Virus record (IMG/VR): IMGVR_UViG_3300042516_001956
Coordinates: 1-64,000 of that record
Source: a virus
Direction: 5' to 3' (one strand)
DNA: 64,000 nt
How positions within the stretch are numbered: the first letter of the stretch is position 1; every line of letters begins with the position of its first letter. The position numbers and the translations under genes were made by a program. Below are positions 16,396-24,681 of this stretch, one piece after another. The notes beneath the pieces were generated by a model. That model was not told the origin of the DNA. It was given only the letters and a program-made list of their open reading frames with translations, and ran no database searches.

Positions 16396-17208
16396 TTATT
16401 CCACAAAAAATTCTTCTAATGTCGATGATACGTTTCTCTTATGTGACTCAATATTTTTGATATTATATTTGGCGGCTTCAAAAGTAAAAGCTGGTTGTTG
16501 GATTTTTTGTTTATTTTTTGTATCTGTTACATCATACCATTCTAAATCTTTATCTTTTGGATAGTTCAGAGTCCAATCCAAAGATGACTTAGTTTTCATC
16601 ATATTCTTCGCTGTTTTATTAAGAGGATAGATGTAACGAAACATATAACCATTAATTTTTTTAATACCTTTTTGTTTCATAAAGTCTTTGGTTAACCAAA
16701 AAATTTTAGATTTATTAGAAAAAATGGCATTTTCTTTACACAATTCTTTAGTTGACCTTGGATGCAATTTTTCACCATTTTCCATCATATAAACACTTGT
16801 CCAATATTTTTCACCAAAATAAAAATTTGATGCTTGATATACGTAGCCACATTTTCCCATTATTCCGTCTGCCATGGTGTATAGGAATAAACATTTAGTA
16901 TTTTGTTTCATCCATTTTATGATGCCGGAAATCATTTGAGATTCAGAATTTCGTGGCATATCTTCAGACATACACATTTTACCTATCTCAAAATAGTCTT
17001 TTGATTCAAGACCAGGAAACATCTTATTAATAGTTTGTCTGGGTTGTGTGCCCCAACCTAGAGTTAAAACACCCTTCAATTCTTCTTTTATAAAAAAACC
17101 TAAAAAATGTTTTGTTATAGAGGGCATAACAGGAGAATAATGATATTTTTGAATAAACTCAGTCGCATCAAATTTTGATATCTGCTTTATTTCAAAATCA
17201 TGTTTCAT
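16396..17208 (-). CDS. Mom-like GNAT-fold protein (candidate DNA modification)
   Basis: 270 residues. An N-terminal YHYSPV (22-27), then GVLTLGWGTQP, EIGKMCMSEDMPRNSESQM (75-93) and YTMADGIMGKCGYVYQASNF (110-129) follow the order of the Mom family, whose phage Mu founder converts adenine to a methylcarbamoyl adenine. As I recall, Mom uses a His-Tyr pair, and an Asp with a Tyr ten residues later; H23/Y24 and D114/Y124 fit. A C-terminal FRYIYPLNK also fits. GGAG lies before the ATG. It sits next to the replication genes. The family is likely; the actual modification is unproven. Confidence 0.6.
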   Translation of the reverse strand: MKHDFEIKQISKFDATEFIQKYHYSPVMPSITKHFLGFFIKEELKGVLTLGWGTQPRQTINKMFPGLESKDYFEIGKMCMSEDMPRNSESQMISGIIKWMKQNTKCLFLYTMADGIMGKCGYVYQASNFYFGEKYWTSVYMMENGEKLHPRSTKELCKENAIFSNKSKIFWLTKDFMKQKGIKKINGYMFRYIYPLNKTAKNMMKTKSSLDWTLNYPKDKDLEWYDVTDTKNKQKIQQPAFTFEAAKYNIKNIESHKRNVSSTLEEFFVE

Positions 17209-18097
17209 CCAACTTATCTCCGATATTTGCTATATTATCTTTGTGTATTGTAACTTTGTCATTAAAGAATGATTCTAAACTATTTGTTGGTGTTGTGTCA
17301 ATCTTTTTTTTCTTTGTAACCTTTTTTACTAGTTCGGGTTCTTCTTTTTTCAATCCACGGTATGTTTGATTTGCTGCAATTAATAACAACACAGCAAGTG
17401 GGTCAAAAACAATAATAATGACAAAGATTACCAATCGAACTGCTTTGTCAATTAAATCATGGTCTTGCGTACCATATACTACCTCGGCAACGTACTTGAT
17501 AGGTCCCAAGTCTGATTCAGCCTTCTTAACTTCCAAGGATAAAGGAAGCTTTTCTTCTGTAAGTTTCTGAATCTCTTTTTGAAGCCCTGCATTCTCAGCA
17601 GCGATTCTCTGACGGTCTTTCTGTTGGGCTTTGCGTATCTGTGATGCCCTCTCGGCACCCCTTTCGTCTTTCGACCTGCCCATAATTTGGTCGACAGCTT
17701 CATCATACTGATTAAGGTTCTTGTCATTCCTCTCAATGGTCGCTTGGAGCGATTTAATTTTTTCGTCATATATTTCTACCTTTGCTACTTGTGGTGCAAT
17801 CGTTGATGAATGTTCAATGTGTGCTTTTGAAAGATAACCAAAAATGCCCATTGAAGTGATTCCCATGAGTAATATTACAGCAATCAAGAAATAGACTTTT
17901 AAAGCAGAGAATGTTTCTTTCCAATGATTGTATACCCATGATACAGTTACTAGTTTTGCTGCTTCAAGTACAGAACCCATAATGATAATTGGCCAGTATG
18001 AGCCAGGAAATATCTGAGCAAGACCTATCACTGAATAGTATGCTGCAATACCAGACAGCGCAAGTGCAGTCAAAAAAGGTAAGATGACTTGTATCAT
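17198..18097 (-). CDS. Membrane protein with long periplasmic/cytoplasmic coiled coil
   Basis: 299 residues. Three hydrophobic segments lie near the N-terminus (about 3-30, 34-50, 67-92), then a charged coiled coil (about 105-200, with KIKSLQATIERNDKNL), a fourth hydrophobic segment (about 222-243, VIFVIIIVFDPLAVLLL), and a Lys/Thr-rich tail. It is too large for a simple holin and has no enzyme motif. I recall similar proteins in marine T4-like phages without known function. Superinfection exclusion, membrane anchoring of replication, or lysis control are possibilities. It overlaps the oxygenase stop by 4 bases and the Mom-like start by 11. Confidence 0.6.
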   Translation of the reverse strand: MIQVILPFLTALALSGIAAYYSVIGLAQIFPGSYWPIIIMGSVLEAAKLVTVSWVYNHWKETFSALKVYFLIAVILLMGITSMGIFGYLSKAHIEHSSTIAPQVAKVEIYDEKIKSLQATIERNDKNLNQYDEAVDQIMGRSKDERGAERASQIRKAQQKDRQRIAAENAGLQKEIQKLTEEKLPLSLEVKKAESDLGPIKYVAEVVYGTQDHDLIDKAVRLVIFVIIIVFDPLAVLLLIAANQTYRGLKKEEPELVKKVTKKKKIDTTPTNSLESFFNDKVTIHKDNIANIGDKLDET

Positions 18098-18639
18098 GGA
18101 TTTTCTTTTGCGTGTGGAACATCAAACACTAAAACAATTCTATCAATAGTTCCAATATTTTTTGCTGAGTGTTCTAACTTATTATTAAACCAAAATAGAG
18201 TTCCTGGCTCAACAATAATTTTTTCATCACCAACAACATATTCATAAGTGCCTTGTATTGAAAGATGATATCTATCTTTATTCAGATAATACTTACCAAA
18301 GTCTACATGTGCGCCAGTTACACCGCCTGGTGGTAATGCTAAGAATCCAGCACGTTTAAACTCTTTAAAGTGCCTCTTCAGAAAACCAACAGCTTCAGTG
18401 TGACGTTGATATGGTGGCGCAGGAATACATCCCTCAGAGTCAAAAACATATTCATCTGGATGAGTGATTGTGCCAATAACAAGTTGAAGAACAGCAGCTT
18501 GACTTATATAAGTGTGTGGGTCTAATACTTTGGTATCTGGCATCTTTTGTTGATAATTCCAATCTCCAGGATTATCATTCAGTTGTTTCAGTATTTTTGA
18601 AACATTAATACCAGTTTTGATGATTCGTATATTCTTCAT
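18094..18639 (-). CDS. 2-oxoglutarate/Fe(II) oxygenase, aspartyl-hydroxylase-like
   Basis: 181 residues. AHVDFGKYYLNKDRYHLSIQ contains the HxD iron pair and the RYHLSI strand typical of aspartyl/asparaginyl beta-hydroxylases. PGTLFWFNNKLEHSAKN supplies the distal His, and DRIVLVFDV the 2-oxoglutarate-binding Arg. The double-stranded beta-helix core is complete. Enzymes of this fold hydroxylate protein side chains or, in other branches, nucleobases. The gene overlaps the DNA polymerase start region by 4 bases. The substrate is unknown; a phage or host protein is the conservative guess. Confidence 0.75.
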   Translation of the reverse strand: MKNIRIIKTGINVSKILKQLNDNPGDWNYQQKMPDTKVLDPHTYISQAAVLQLVIGTITHPDEYVFDSEGCIPAPPYQRHTEAVGFLKRHFKEFKRAGFLALPPGGVTGAHVDFGKYYLNKDRYHLSIQGTYEYVVGDEKIIVEPGTLFWFNNKLEHSAKNIGTIDRIVLVFDVPHAKENP

Positions 18640-21179
18640 GAGAAAAAGTCTTCAAGTGTAGATTGCTTTTCTGTTTTCCAATCAATACAATTTAAAATCA
18701 ATTTGATTGGGTCTAGAAAAGTTTTTTCAAACTGCATATCATAATCAATATATTCTTGTAGGTCAAACTCTTTTGGCAATCTCGTTGGGAAAGATATTAC
18801 CATATCTCTGATTGGATTTGGTGTTTTCAAGTAAGTAAACTTTAACTTCTCACCTTCTTTTACAGATGGATACTTGTTGGTAAGCTTATACTGTTTTAGA
18901 TAGTGATTGTATAGTATCGCACCCTTGACATGAATTGGTGTTCCCTTTTTATATATTGTAACGGAATCAGAATATTCAGACAGACCATTGCATCCACGAG
19001 GAAAAGATACATCTTCTACAGGTAATGTTTTAAACTCTTCTCTGAAGTCGGCAATAAATTGTTGAACTGTTTCTTCATCTGTGTTGACTACCAAATCAAT
19101 CAGCTTATACATCTTGTCACGCACAACAGTTGGTGTTGATGACTTTACCATCTCAAGACCCATAACTTTGAGTTTTGGTTTGGCGTACTGAACACCTTCG
19201 TTGTTATACACATTCAGAATGTATCTTTTCTTTGCAGTCCAGATACCTTTGTCTGAAAGACCCTCACGTTTCATCTGCATCTTCTGTTCATACGCATGAA
19301 CGTAATCAGCAAGTTCTTGATATGACTTGTCAATATATGGCTGAATTTTTTGCTCACAAACTTTGTCCATGAATTCAATTGCTTTTGCACCAGACAAAGT
19401 TACTTTACCATCTACGCCATATACTTTCTTTACAAGAGGACCAAGATTTAAATAAATCGAATCTGTGTCTGATGCAATTACATAATCATTATTTGATTTG
19501 AGTACATCATTCATATACTCATTCAGCTTGTTTTCAATCCAACGAATCGATAGCTGACCGGTTTGTGTTACAGCAAGAGCAATACGCAAATCATAGAAAC
19601 GGAAGTATTGTGAACCCATGATACCATAAGCAGAGTTCAATGAAACTTTCTTTGCAAGTTGTAGATTGTTATAACGTGCAATCAGTTTTTCAATTTCTTT
19701 TCTCTTTTTCTTGTCTGTTTCATTCTCATATTCTTGTTGAGCCTTCAGCATCTCTTTCTTGAACTTCTTTCGGTCATCATACATCTCAGACATCATCTTA
19801 GGAAGAAAGCCCTGTTTATCTGTACGAAAGAATTGTCCGTTCGGAGTAATCGTCACATCTTTTAGCACCGATGTGTCTACTCTTTTATCAAGCAAACTAT
19901 CTACAGAAGCCTCAGATGAAAGCTTACGCATATCCGGAGAATAGTTTGAGTTATCAATCAACGTTTCGGGACTAATATTGTACTGCATGATTAGGTGTGG
20001 ATACAGACTGTTCAAGTCAAACGATGCCACATAATCATGCAAACCAACTTGCGGGTCTTTGACATACGCACCCTCAAAAGCTTCGTTCTTTTTTACAACT
20101 CTTCTTGGTGGTACGATGATTTGTTTATCAAGCAGATAGTTATAAATCAATGCATCCCACATTCTTGTTTGTGCAAATACATCGCCGAAGTTTGATTTGG
20201 TATCATATGCAAGAGTAAGTGCAAGTTCAATCAACTTCAACTTATCTTCAAGTGCAAGAACAAGATGAACGTCTTTGATATTATAGTCAATAAACTTTTG
20301 ATAGTCTAACTTGTATAGCTGATGAAGATTATCATACTCATCATATGACAACTTAGTTTCATCCAACTCATTACTTGCAATCGTTTCAAGTTTGTAGTTT
20401 TCAACATTCTTACCACCAGGAGCATACCATTGGTACAACTCAAGATAATCAAGTGCTGCAACGCCAACGATTTCATATGCGGTTTGTTTCTTACCTTTGA
20501 AAGTCAACTCACGGTCGGAAATGATTTCCCAAGGAGAGAGTTTCTTTACATCATCTTCGCCAAGTATACGTTTGAAACGATTGATAAGATAAGGAACATC
20601 AAAGAACTTGATATTCCAACCAGTAAGAACATCAGGGCAATTGCTTGTCCAATCAGCAAGAAACTTTTCACAAAGGTCAATTTCATCTTCACATAAAATG
20701 TAGTCAACATCATCACGATTATTTTTATAAGTTCCACAACCATAGACTGTAGTACCACCATTTAACTGATGAATACCAATTGCAGTGATTGGTTCTGTTG
20801 CTTTGTATGGGTCAGGAAATCCATTTTCAGAACCAACTTCGATATCTATGAAAGCGATAGATAAATCAGAAATATCCCAATCAATGTTACCTCTAAAATT
20901 GTCAGCAATAAAGGCGTATTCATACCTTGTATTGCCAAAGATTTGAAAGTTTGAAACATCTTCATAACGTTTGACAAAATCACGTGCCTCCCTAATAGTA
21001 TCAAAGGTCATTGGCTCCAATGGTTCATTGAATAATGAATTCCATTTGGACGGTTTATTAGACTTCAAAAACAAAGTCGGAGAGTATTTGACTTTGCTCT
21101 TTACTCTCCGACCGTTATTTACACCACGAAACAATATGTGATTGTTGTGGACACAAACATTCGTGTAATATTTTGACAT
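18636..21179 (-). CDS. gp43: DNA polymerase, family B (gp43)
   Basis: 847 residues, somewhat shorter than T4 gp43. Exonuclease motif I is FIDIEVG (D112, E114). Polymerase motif A is DLNSLYPHLI (about 393), motif B is KKVSLNSAYGIMGS, and motif C is DTDSIYL (about 570). The C-terminus ends QSTLEDFFS, matching the short hydrophobic sliding-clamp-binding tail of this family. No intein or split is seen. The start shares one base with the stop of the Sm-like gene (TAATG). It replicates the phage genome with gp45, gp44/62 and gp41. Confidence 0.96.
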   Translation of the reverse strand: MSKYYTNVCVHNNHILFRGVNNGRRVKSKVKYSPTLFLKSNKPSKWNSLFNEPLEPMTFDTIREARDFVKRYEDVSNFQIFGNTRYEYAFIADNFRGNIDWDISDLSIAFIDIEVGSENGFPDPYKATEPITAIGIHQLNGGTTVYGCGTYKNNRDDVDYILCEDEIDLCEKFLADWTSNCPDVLTGWNIKFFDVPYLINRFKRILGEDDVKKLSPWEIISDRELTFKGKKQTAYEIVGVAALDYLELYQWYAPGGKNVENYKLETIASNELDETKLSYDEYDNLHQLYKLDYQKFIDYNIKDVHLVLALEDKLKLIELALTLAYDTKSNFGDVFAQTRMWDALIYNYLLDKQIIVPPRRVVKKNEAFEGAYVKDPQVGLHDYVASFDLNSLYPHLIMQYNISPETLIDNSNYSPDMRKLSSEASVDSLLDKRVDTSVLKDVTITPNGQFFRTDKQGFLPKMMSEMYDDRKKFKKEMLKAQQEYENETDKKKRKEIEKLIARYNNLQLAKKVSLNSAYGIMGSQYFRFYDLRIALAVTQTGQLSIRWIENKLNEYMNDVLKSNNDYVIASDTDSIYLNLGPLVKKVYGVDGKVTLSGAKAIEFMDKVCEQKIQPYIDKSYQELADYVHAYEQKMQMKREGLSDKGIWTAKKRYILNVYNNEGVQYAKPKLKVMGLEMVKSSTPTVVRDKMYKLIDLVVNTDEETVQQFIADFREEFKTLPVEDVSFPRGCNGLSEYSDSVTIYKKGTPIHVKGAILYNHYLKQYKLTNKYPSVKEGEKLKFTYLKTPNPIRDMVISFPTRLPKEFDLQEYIDYDMQFEKTFLDPIKLILNCIDWKTEKQSTLEDFFS

Positions 21180-21487
21180 TACAATTTTAATCCTGCTGGT
21201 GCGATTTCAATACGACTAAACATGCGATTATATTGACTGAGTAAATCCGCCACGGGTGTATTGACAGTCAGAACATCATCATATTTAAAATTGATTCCTC
21301 TATCAAACTCTTCAACAAAAGCAAGATATGGTGCAAAACCAACTCCACCAGAATCATTTGCTGAACGTGGTGGAACAGCAATCACTTGCATAGGATTTTT
21401 AAGTGTGAAGCCAATATTACCATCATCTGTGACTTCACCCATGATAGTTTGATGAGTTTTAAAAGTAAAACATTTAATTTCACTCAT
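21179..21487 (-). CDS. Sm-like fold phage protein, paralogue of the 44.0 kb gene
   Basis: 102 residues. The pattern TIMGEVTDDGNIGFTLKNPM, then FAPYLAFVEEF, YDDVLTVNTP and a C-terminal helix parallels the protein at 44050-44466 (EDILASM, IQLNEPMRL, MMMPWLPVEL, YTDIVTIVEP). That gives the same order of a bent five-stranded barrel resembling Sm/LSm proteins. No catalytic residues. Such proteins are common in T4-like phages with unknown roles; RNA binding is possible by fold analogy only. It is directly upstream of gp43 and overlaps its start by one base. Confidence 0.5.
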   Translation of the reverse strand: MSEIKCFTFKTHQTIMGEVTDDGNIGFTLKNPMQVIAVPPRSANDSGGVGFAPYLAFVEEFDRGINFKYDDVLTVNTPVADLLSQYNRMFSRIEIAPAGLKL

Positions 21488-21714
21488 ACTGTCACCTGTG
21501 TAGTAGATTCAAGAACATCAAGTGTTACCCATTTTTTAGGAAACAACATTTCGCGGCCGCGAAAGTCTTCGATATTATAAGTTGGGTCATCAACCAGACC
21601 AATAAGTTCCACTTTGTTGTCGAACTCTCTCATTGCAAGGTCATACTTGTAAGCTTTAGGAAGTTTTGGATTAGCTTCAGCAAGTTGCTTTGCGATTTTG
21701 GCGATAATGCTCAT
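21484..21714 (-). CDS. Small conserved protein upstream of gp43
   Basis: 76 residues from the ATG at 21714, which has AAGGAGAG at good spacing; a longer frame from 21759 runs into the dCMP deaminase end and is rejected. The N-terminus is a lysine/alanine-rich helix (MSIIAKIAKQLAEANP), followed by a mixed region with VELIGLVDDP and RGREMLFP. No known domain recognised. It is co-transcribed with gp43. Confidence 0.55.
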   Translation of the reverse strand: MSIIAKIAKQLAEANPKLPKAYKYDLAMREFDNKVELIGLVDDPTYNIEDFRGREMLFPKKWVTLDVLESTTQVTV

Positions 21715-21733
21715 AACGCTCTCCTTTTTGTTA

Positions 21734-22222
21734 TTAAACTTGAACAACTTCAATTTCACATTTTTTTAGAAAATTAATACCATCTACACTTCGATAATCA
21801 TTCTTGTAATACACCTCCTTAATTCCTGCTTGATATATTATTTTAGCACACTCTAAGCATGGTGCGTGAGTAACAAATAAACTTGCACCGTCACTTGTGT
21901 TTGTTGACCGAGAAACTTTAGCAATTGCATTTGTCTCAGCATGAAGAACTTCTTTTTTAGAATGTAATTTACTCCAACCATGAGCATTTTCGGTATAGCC
22001 ATTGTGTAGCATAAATCGGTCACTCTGTTGACATTCATCTTTTAAGACATACTCGATTTCTTCACAATCATTGTCCCATCCACTGGGCATACCATTATAA
22101 CCAATACCAATGATTGTATTCTCTTTGACGATTACGCATCCCACTTGCAATCTTTTTGCTGTTGAAAGTTCAGCATATACTTCTGCCGCTTTCATGTGCG
22201 CTTTGATAAATTTATATTTCAT
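21734..22222 (-). CDS. cd: dCMP deaminase
   Basis: 162 residues. The zinc site is complete: HAE at 94-96 (VLHAETNA) and PCLEC at 121-125. GYNGMPSGWDNDCEE and the insert with HNGYTENAHGW match phage-type dCMP deaminases, including the region used for allosteric dCTP/dTTP control. It converts dCMP to dUMP, feeding thymidylate synthesis and tuning pools to an AT-rich genome. No thymidylate synthase is in this window. A 39-base gap upstream separates it from the DUF4422-like gene; I see no strong promoter there. Confidence 0.92.
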   Translation of the reverse strand: MKYKFIKAHMKAAEVYAELSTAKRLQVGCVIVKENTIIGIGYNGMPSGWDNDCEEIEYVLKDECQQSDRFMLHNGYTENAHGWSKLHSKKEVLHAETNAIAKVSRSTNTSDGASLFVTHAPCLECAKIIYQAGIKEVYYKNDYRSVDGINFLKKCEIEVVQV

Positions 22223-22261
22223 AAGTAAGCACTCACTCGCTATGTAGGAATCATCGAAAAA

Positions 22262-23113
22262 TCAAGTAAACAAAACCAAAGGGACATAGTGTGCTTTCAT
22301 TTCATTAGCCGCAACAAAGAAAGGAAAGAATCTTTCGCCTAAAAATCCAGGATAACGCCATGGACTTCCTTGATGATGATACCATCCTAACGTTTTATTG
22401 TTCTGAATCAAATATTCTTGTGTCGGATACGTGTTGTCAGTTTTCTGCCAAATATATTCCATTATTGCAAAGTATTCACTTGCGTATTTTCTGAAATAAT
22501 CTTTACGCATGATGTAAGTTGTCTCATAGTTTACATGGTTACCTTGAAACCAATCAATCGATTTCTTATACTCTGGAAATAATTCTAGAATTCCTTCTAT
22601 AAACAAATCCCAATATTCTTGTGGCTCAGATGCCAAATATTGTCGTTCAACTGACCAGGGTATAATCGAACGTGTATTTGTTATTATATCATAACTGTCC
22701 AGAATATCAAGTGCTTTTTCTTTCTGAATGTCGGAAGAAAGAAAATTAATATGATTTGGGTCTGTTGGATAAACAATCTTTGCGGTGTCTACATCTTCTG
22801 GCTGTGCGCCTTCTATTAACAGATAGCGACGGTAGGTTGTGCAGCCAATGTAGTCTGCATTACAATTTTTCCAAAGCCAATATTCGGTAGCTTGTTGTCC
22901 CATTGCTTTCAAAAAATTCTTTTCAGAAACGTCAGGATAATACTTTTGATATTTCTGAATGCGGTCTTCTGCTAATGATGTGTTGATTGAATATTGTTCG
23001 AACTGAGGATTTTGAAATGCAACATCACCAGCATGAGATACTTTCATCCAAGAAGAATGAAAGTTAAAAGGATAGTCACTGTGAAAGTGACTCAACGTCA
23101 AAATAGATTTCAT
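22262..23113 (-). CDS. DUF4422-like glycosyltransferase
   Basis: 283 residues. EYWLWKNCNADYIGCTTYRR (77-96) and, near the end, YPGFLGERFFPFF match the two hallmark segments of the DUF4422 capsule glycosyltransferase family. A central DSYDIITNTRS strand is also typical. There is no clear ribosome-binding site before the ATG: the upstream 40 bases contain the Hsp20 terminator hairpin and TTTAAATA. It stands alone among replication genes, away from both sugar operons, which suggests independent acquisition or late expression. Donor and acceptor unknown. Confidence 0.7.
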   Translation of the reverse strand: MKSILTLSHFHSDYPFNFHSSWMKVSHAGDVAFQNPQFEQYSINTSLAEDRIQKYQKYYPDVSEKNFLKAMGQQATEYWLWKNCNADYIGCTTYRRYLLIEGAQPEDVDTAKIVYPTDPNHINFLSSDIQKEKALDILDSYDIITNTRSIIPWSVERQYLASEPQEYWDLFIEGILELFPEYKKSIDWFQGNHVNYETTYIMRKDYFRKYASEYFAIMEYIWQKTDNTYPTQEYLIQNNKTLGWYHHQGSPWRYPGFLGERFFPFFVAANEMKAHYVPLVLFT

Positions 23114-23123
23114 AATTTTAGGT

Positions 23124-23131
23124 TATTTAAA
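23124..23131 (-). promoter_or_regulatory. Possible late promoter, 7/8 match
   Basis: The minus strand reads TTTAAATA, one mismatch from TATAAATA, right after the Hsp20 hairpin and only about 10 bases before the DUF4422-like ATG. Alone this is weak evidence in AT-rich DNA. Confidence 0.25.
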
Positions 23132-23150
23132 GTGGGGCTTGCGCCCCACT
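23131..23150 (-). terminator. Hairpin terminator after Hsp20
   Basis: Perfect 8-bp GC-rich stem (AGTGGGGC/GCCCCACT) with a GCAA tetraloop on the minus strand, three bases past the Hsp20 stop. It is followed by only a short TTTAAAT, so termination may be partial. Confidence 0.7.
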
Positions 23151-23153
23151 GTA

Positions 23154-23639
23154 TTACGCTGCTTTTTTCTCTTCTTGTAGAAGTTGAGGCTCAAAGAATT
23201 TTAGTTCGTTACCAATTTCAATACGTTTTGGTTTCTGATGTTCTGGAATAATATTGATAAGACCCACACGCAGAATACCATCTTTGAGTTCTGAACTGTG
23301 TACTTCGATAGTATCAGCAACAGTAATTGTTTTTGTAAAATTACGTGCAGCAATACCTCTATGAAGATATGTCGCTTGTCCCATCTCATCTTCTTCTTTG
23401 ACACCTTTAATTACAAGAGTATTTTTTTCTCTAGTAATTTCAATGTCATCTTTGCTGAAACCAGCAACTGCAAGTTCAACAATGTAGCGATTCTCATCTA
23501 CTCTGATAATATTGTGATATGGAAATGTGTTGATTGTTTGTTGTGCTGGCGTAGTAGACAACAATTTCTCAATATCGTCAAAGAAACGATCAAAGCCTAA
23601 AGTTTGATGTAGTAGTGGGCTAATACGAGTGATAGTCAT
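23154..23639 (-). CDS. Small heat-shock protein, Hsp20 family
   Basis: 161 residues from the ATG at 23639, which has GGAG at seven bases; an upstream in-frame start at 23690 crosses the leader hairpin and is rejected. The alpha-crystallin core is clear: YHNIIRVDENRYIVELAVAG, then GFSKDDIEIT, LVIKGVKEE, HRGIAARNFTKTI and DGILRVGLINIIP. It resembles IbpA-type holdases. It would keep unfolded virion or host proteins soluble. Hsp20 genes are a frequent accessory of marine T4-like phages. Terminator hairpins stand on both sides, so it may be its own transcript. Confidence 0.93.
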   Translation of the reverse strand: MTITRISPLLHQTLGFDRFFDDIEKLLSTTPAQQTINTFPYHNIIRVDENRYIVELAVAGFSKDDIEITREKNTLVIKGVKEEDEMGQATYLHRGIAARNFTKTITVADTIEVHSSELKDGILRVGLINIIPEHQKPKRIEIGNELKFFEPQLLQEEKKAA

Positions 23640-23670
23640 AGTTTTCTCCTTAATTAAGCAAGTTAAATTA

Positions 23671-23691
23671 CGTGACCCCGAAGGCATCACG
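23671..23691 (-). terminator. Imperfect hairpin upstream of Hsp20
   Basis: CGTGA/TCACG stem with an inner CC-TTCG-GG and one mismatch, directly after the stop of the 60-residue gene. A thin TAATTTAA tract follows. It could be a weak terminator or a leader structure for hsp20. Confidence 0.35.
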
Positions 23692-23693
23692 AC

Positions 23694-23876
23694 TCACTTG
23701 GCAACCGTAAACGCTGTACGATTGACAAGATAAGTTCGATTGGGATTAGATAATTGAAACACACGAATAAACTCATTGTTTCCTTCACGCATTACATCAT
23801 CATAATCCCTAGTATACACTTCTTCTTTGGTATACTTATTAATTAGTTTCACATGATTGGCTTTCACTTTATTCAT
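23694..23876 (-). CDS. Small conserved protein, unknown
   Basis: 60 residues between regA and hsp20. Basic N-terminus MNKVKANHVKLINKYTKEEV, then DYDDVMREGNNEFIRVF and a C-terminal RTYLVNRTAF. It reads as a small beta-rich domain. No function recognised. The coding frame fits tightly between its neighbours with a plausible start, which is the main support. Confidence 0.5.
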   Translation of the reverse strand: MNKVKANHVKLINKYTKEEVYTRDYDDVMREGNNEFIRVFQLSNPNRTYLVNRTAFTVAK

Positions 23877-23888
23877 GACAAGTTGTCC

Positions 23889-24293
23889 TTAGTCAGGTCT
23901 ACCTTTTTTACCTATATTATATTTAGCAACAAGTTCCCAATCATCTTTTTCTTTAAAAGAAATAATTTTAATTTGATGAATTGGTGCCATATTTTCTTTT
24001 AGTATATCATAGTTTACAATCTTTAGCAAGCCCCATTCTTCAAGTAAATTAGCAATTGCATTTCGTCTTTGTATATCATTTTCGGTAATAGTTGACAGTT
24101 TACCGTCCAGTGCAAACAATTCTTTAAAATGAACTATGTAATATTTACCTTGTTTATGAAGAATGTGACAGGATTGATAAAGAACACGTTCTTTTCTACT
24201 CGACACTCCAATACGTGTCAAAGTTTCACGAACTTTTAAAAAGTCATCTTCATGTTTTAGAACGACTTCAACGAATTTGGATAAATCAACCAT
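23889..24293 (-). CDS. regA: RegA translational repressor
   Basis: 134 residues. Strong resemblance to T4 RegA: EDDFLKVRETLTRIGVSS, VLYQSCHILHKQGKYYIVHF, LLEEWGLLKIV and IISFKEKDDWELVAKYNIG align block by block with the T4 protein as I recall it. RegA binds the translation start regions of early mRNAs, its own included, and blocks ribosomes. It lies immediately after gp62, the T4 order. AGGA precedes the ATG. The slightly longer C-terminus (GKKGRPD) is the only difference noted. Confidence 0.95.
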   Translation of the reverse strand: MVDLSKFVEVVLKHEDDFLKVRETLTRIGVSSRKERVLYQSCHILHKQGKYYIVHFKELFALDGKLSTITENDIQRRNAIANLLEEWGLLKIVNYDILKENMAPIHQIKIISFKEKDDWELVAKYNIGKKGRPD

Positions 24294-24294
24294 A

Positions 24295-24681
24295 TCATTT
24301 TCCTAATCCACCTCTATGGGTTTCTTCTTTTATTTGTTGGATTTGTTTTTCGCTAAGAAGGCGCAAAGCTTCTCTTGCTTTGGAATTAGACAGGCCAAAA
24401 GCCAGTTTGATACATTCCAAATCATCGTTTTTTTCTGCCTTAGCCCACTTCGCAAACGGTCTTTTCATAGACCTTATGGTATTTAGTAAAAAGTCGTTTT
24501 GAAGCTTTTTGTCCAGGTGATGCCGACGATTCATCTCGTTGGCAAAAAGAACACAGTCACTATGTTGAGACAAAGCACGATTGGTCAGAAAAGGTTGATA
24601 ATCTTTCTCGGACAAATCGTCAACAATCAGTTGCTTTTTGGACTGAAGAATAGCTTTAACGTAGTCAAATGGGTCGCTCAT
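24295..24681 (-). CDS. gp62: Clamp loader small subunit (gp62)
   Basis: 128 residues, shorter than T4 gp62 (about 187). It is recognised by position between gp44 and regA and by the helical pattern DYQPFLTNRALSQHSDCVLF, then NEMNRRHHLDKKLQNDFLL and KRPFAKWAKAEKNDD, characteristic of the marine T4-like gp62. It pairs with gp44 to load the gp45 clamp. The start overlaps the gp44 stop region by 4 bases, implying coupled translation. Confidence 0.9.
   Translation of the reverse strand: MSDPFDYVKAILQSKKQLIVDDLSEKDYQPFLTNRALSQHSDCVLFANEMNRRHHLDKKLQNDFLLNTIRSMKRPFAKWAKAEKNDDLECIKLAFGLSNSKAREALRLLSEKQIQQIKEETHRGGLGK

Noticed and set aside
22223-22261. Promoter before dCMP deaminase (TTGATT and TACATA)
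   Set aside because: The spacing is about 13 bases and the -10 is poor; not better than chance in this composition.
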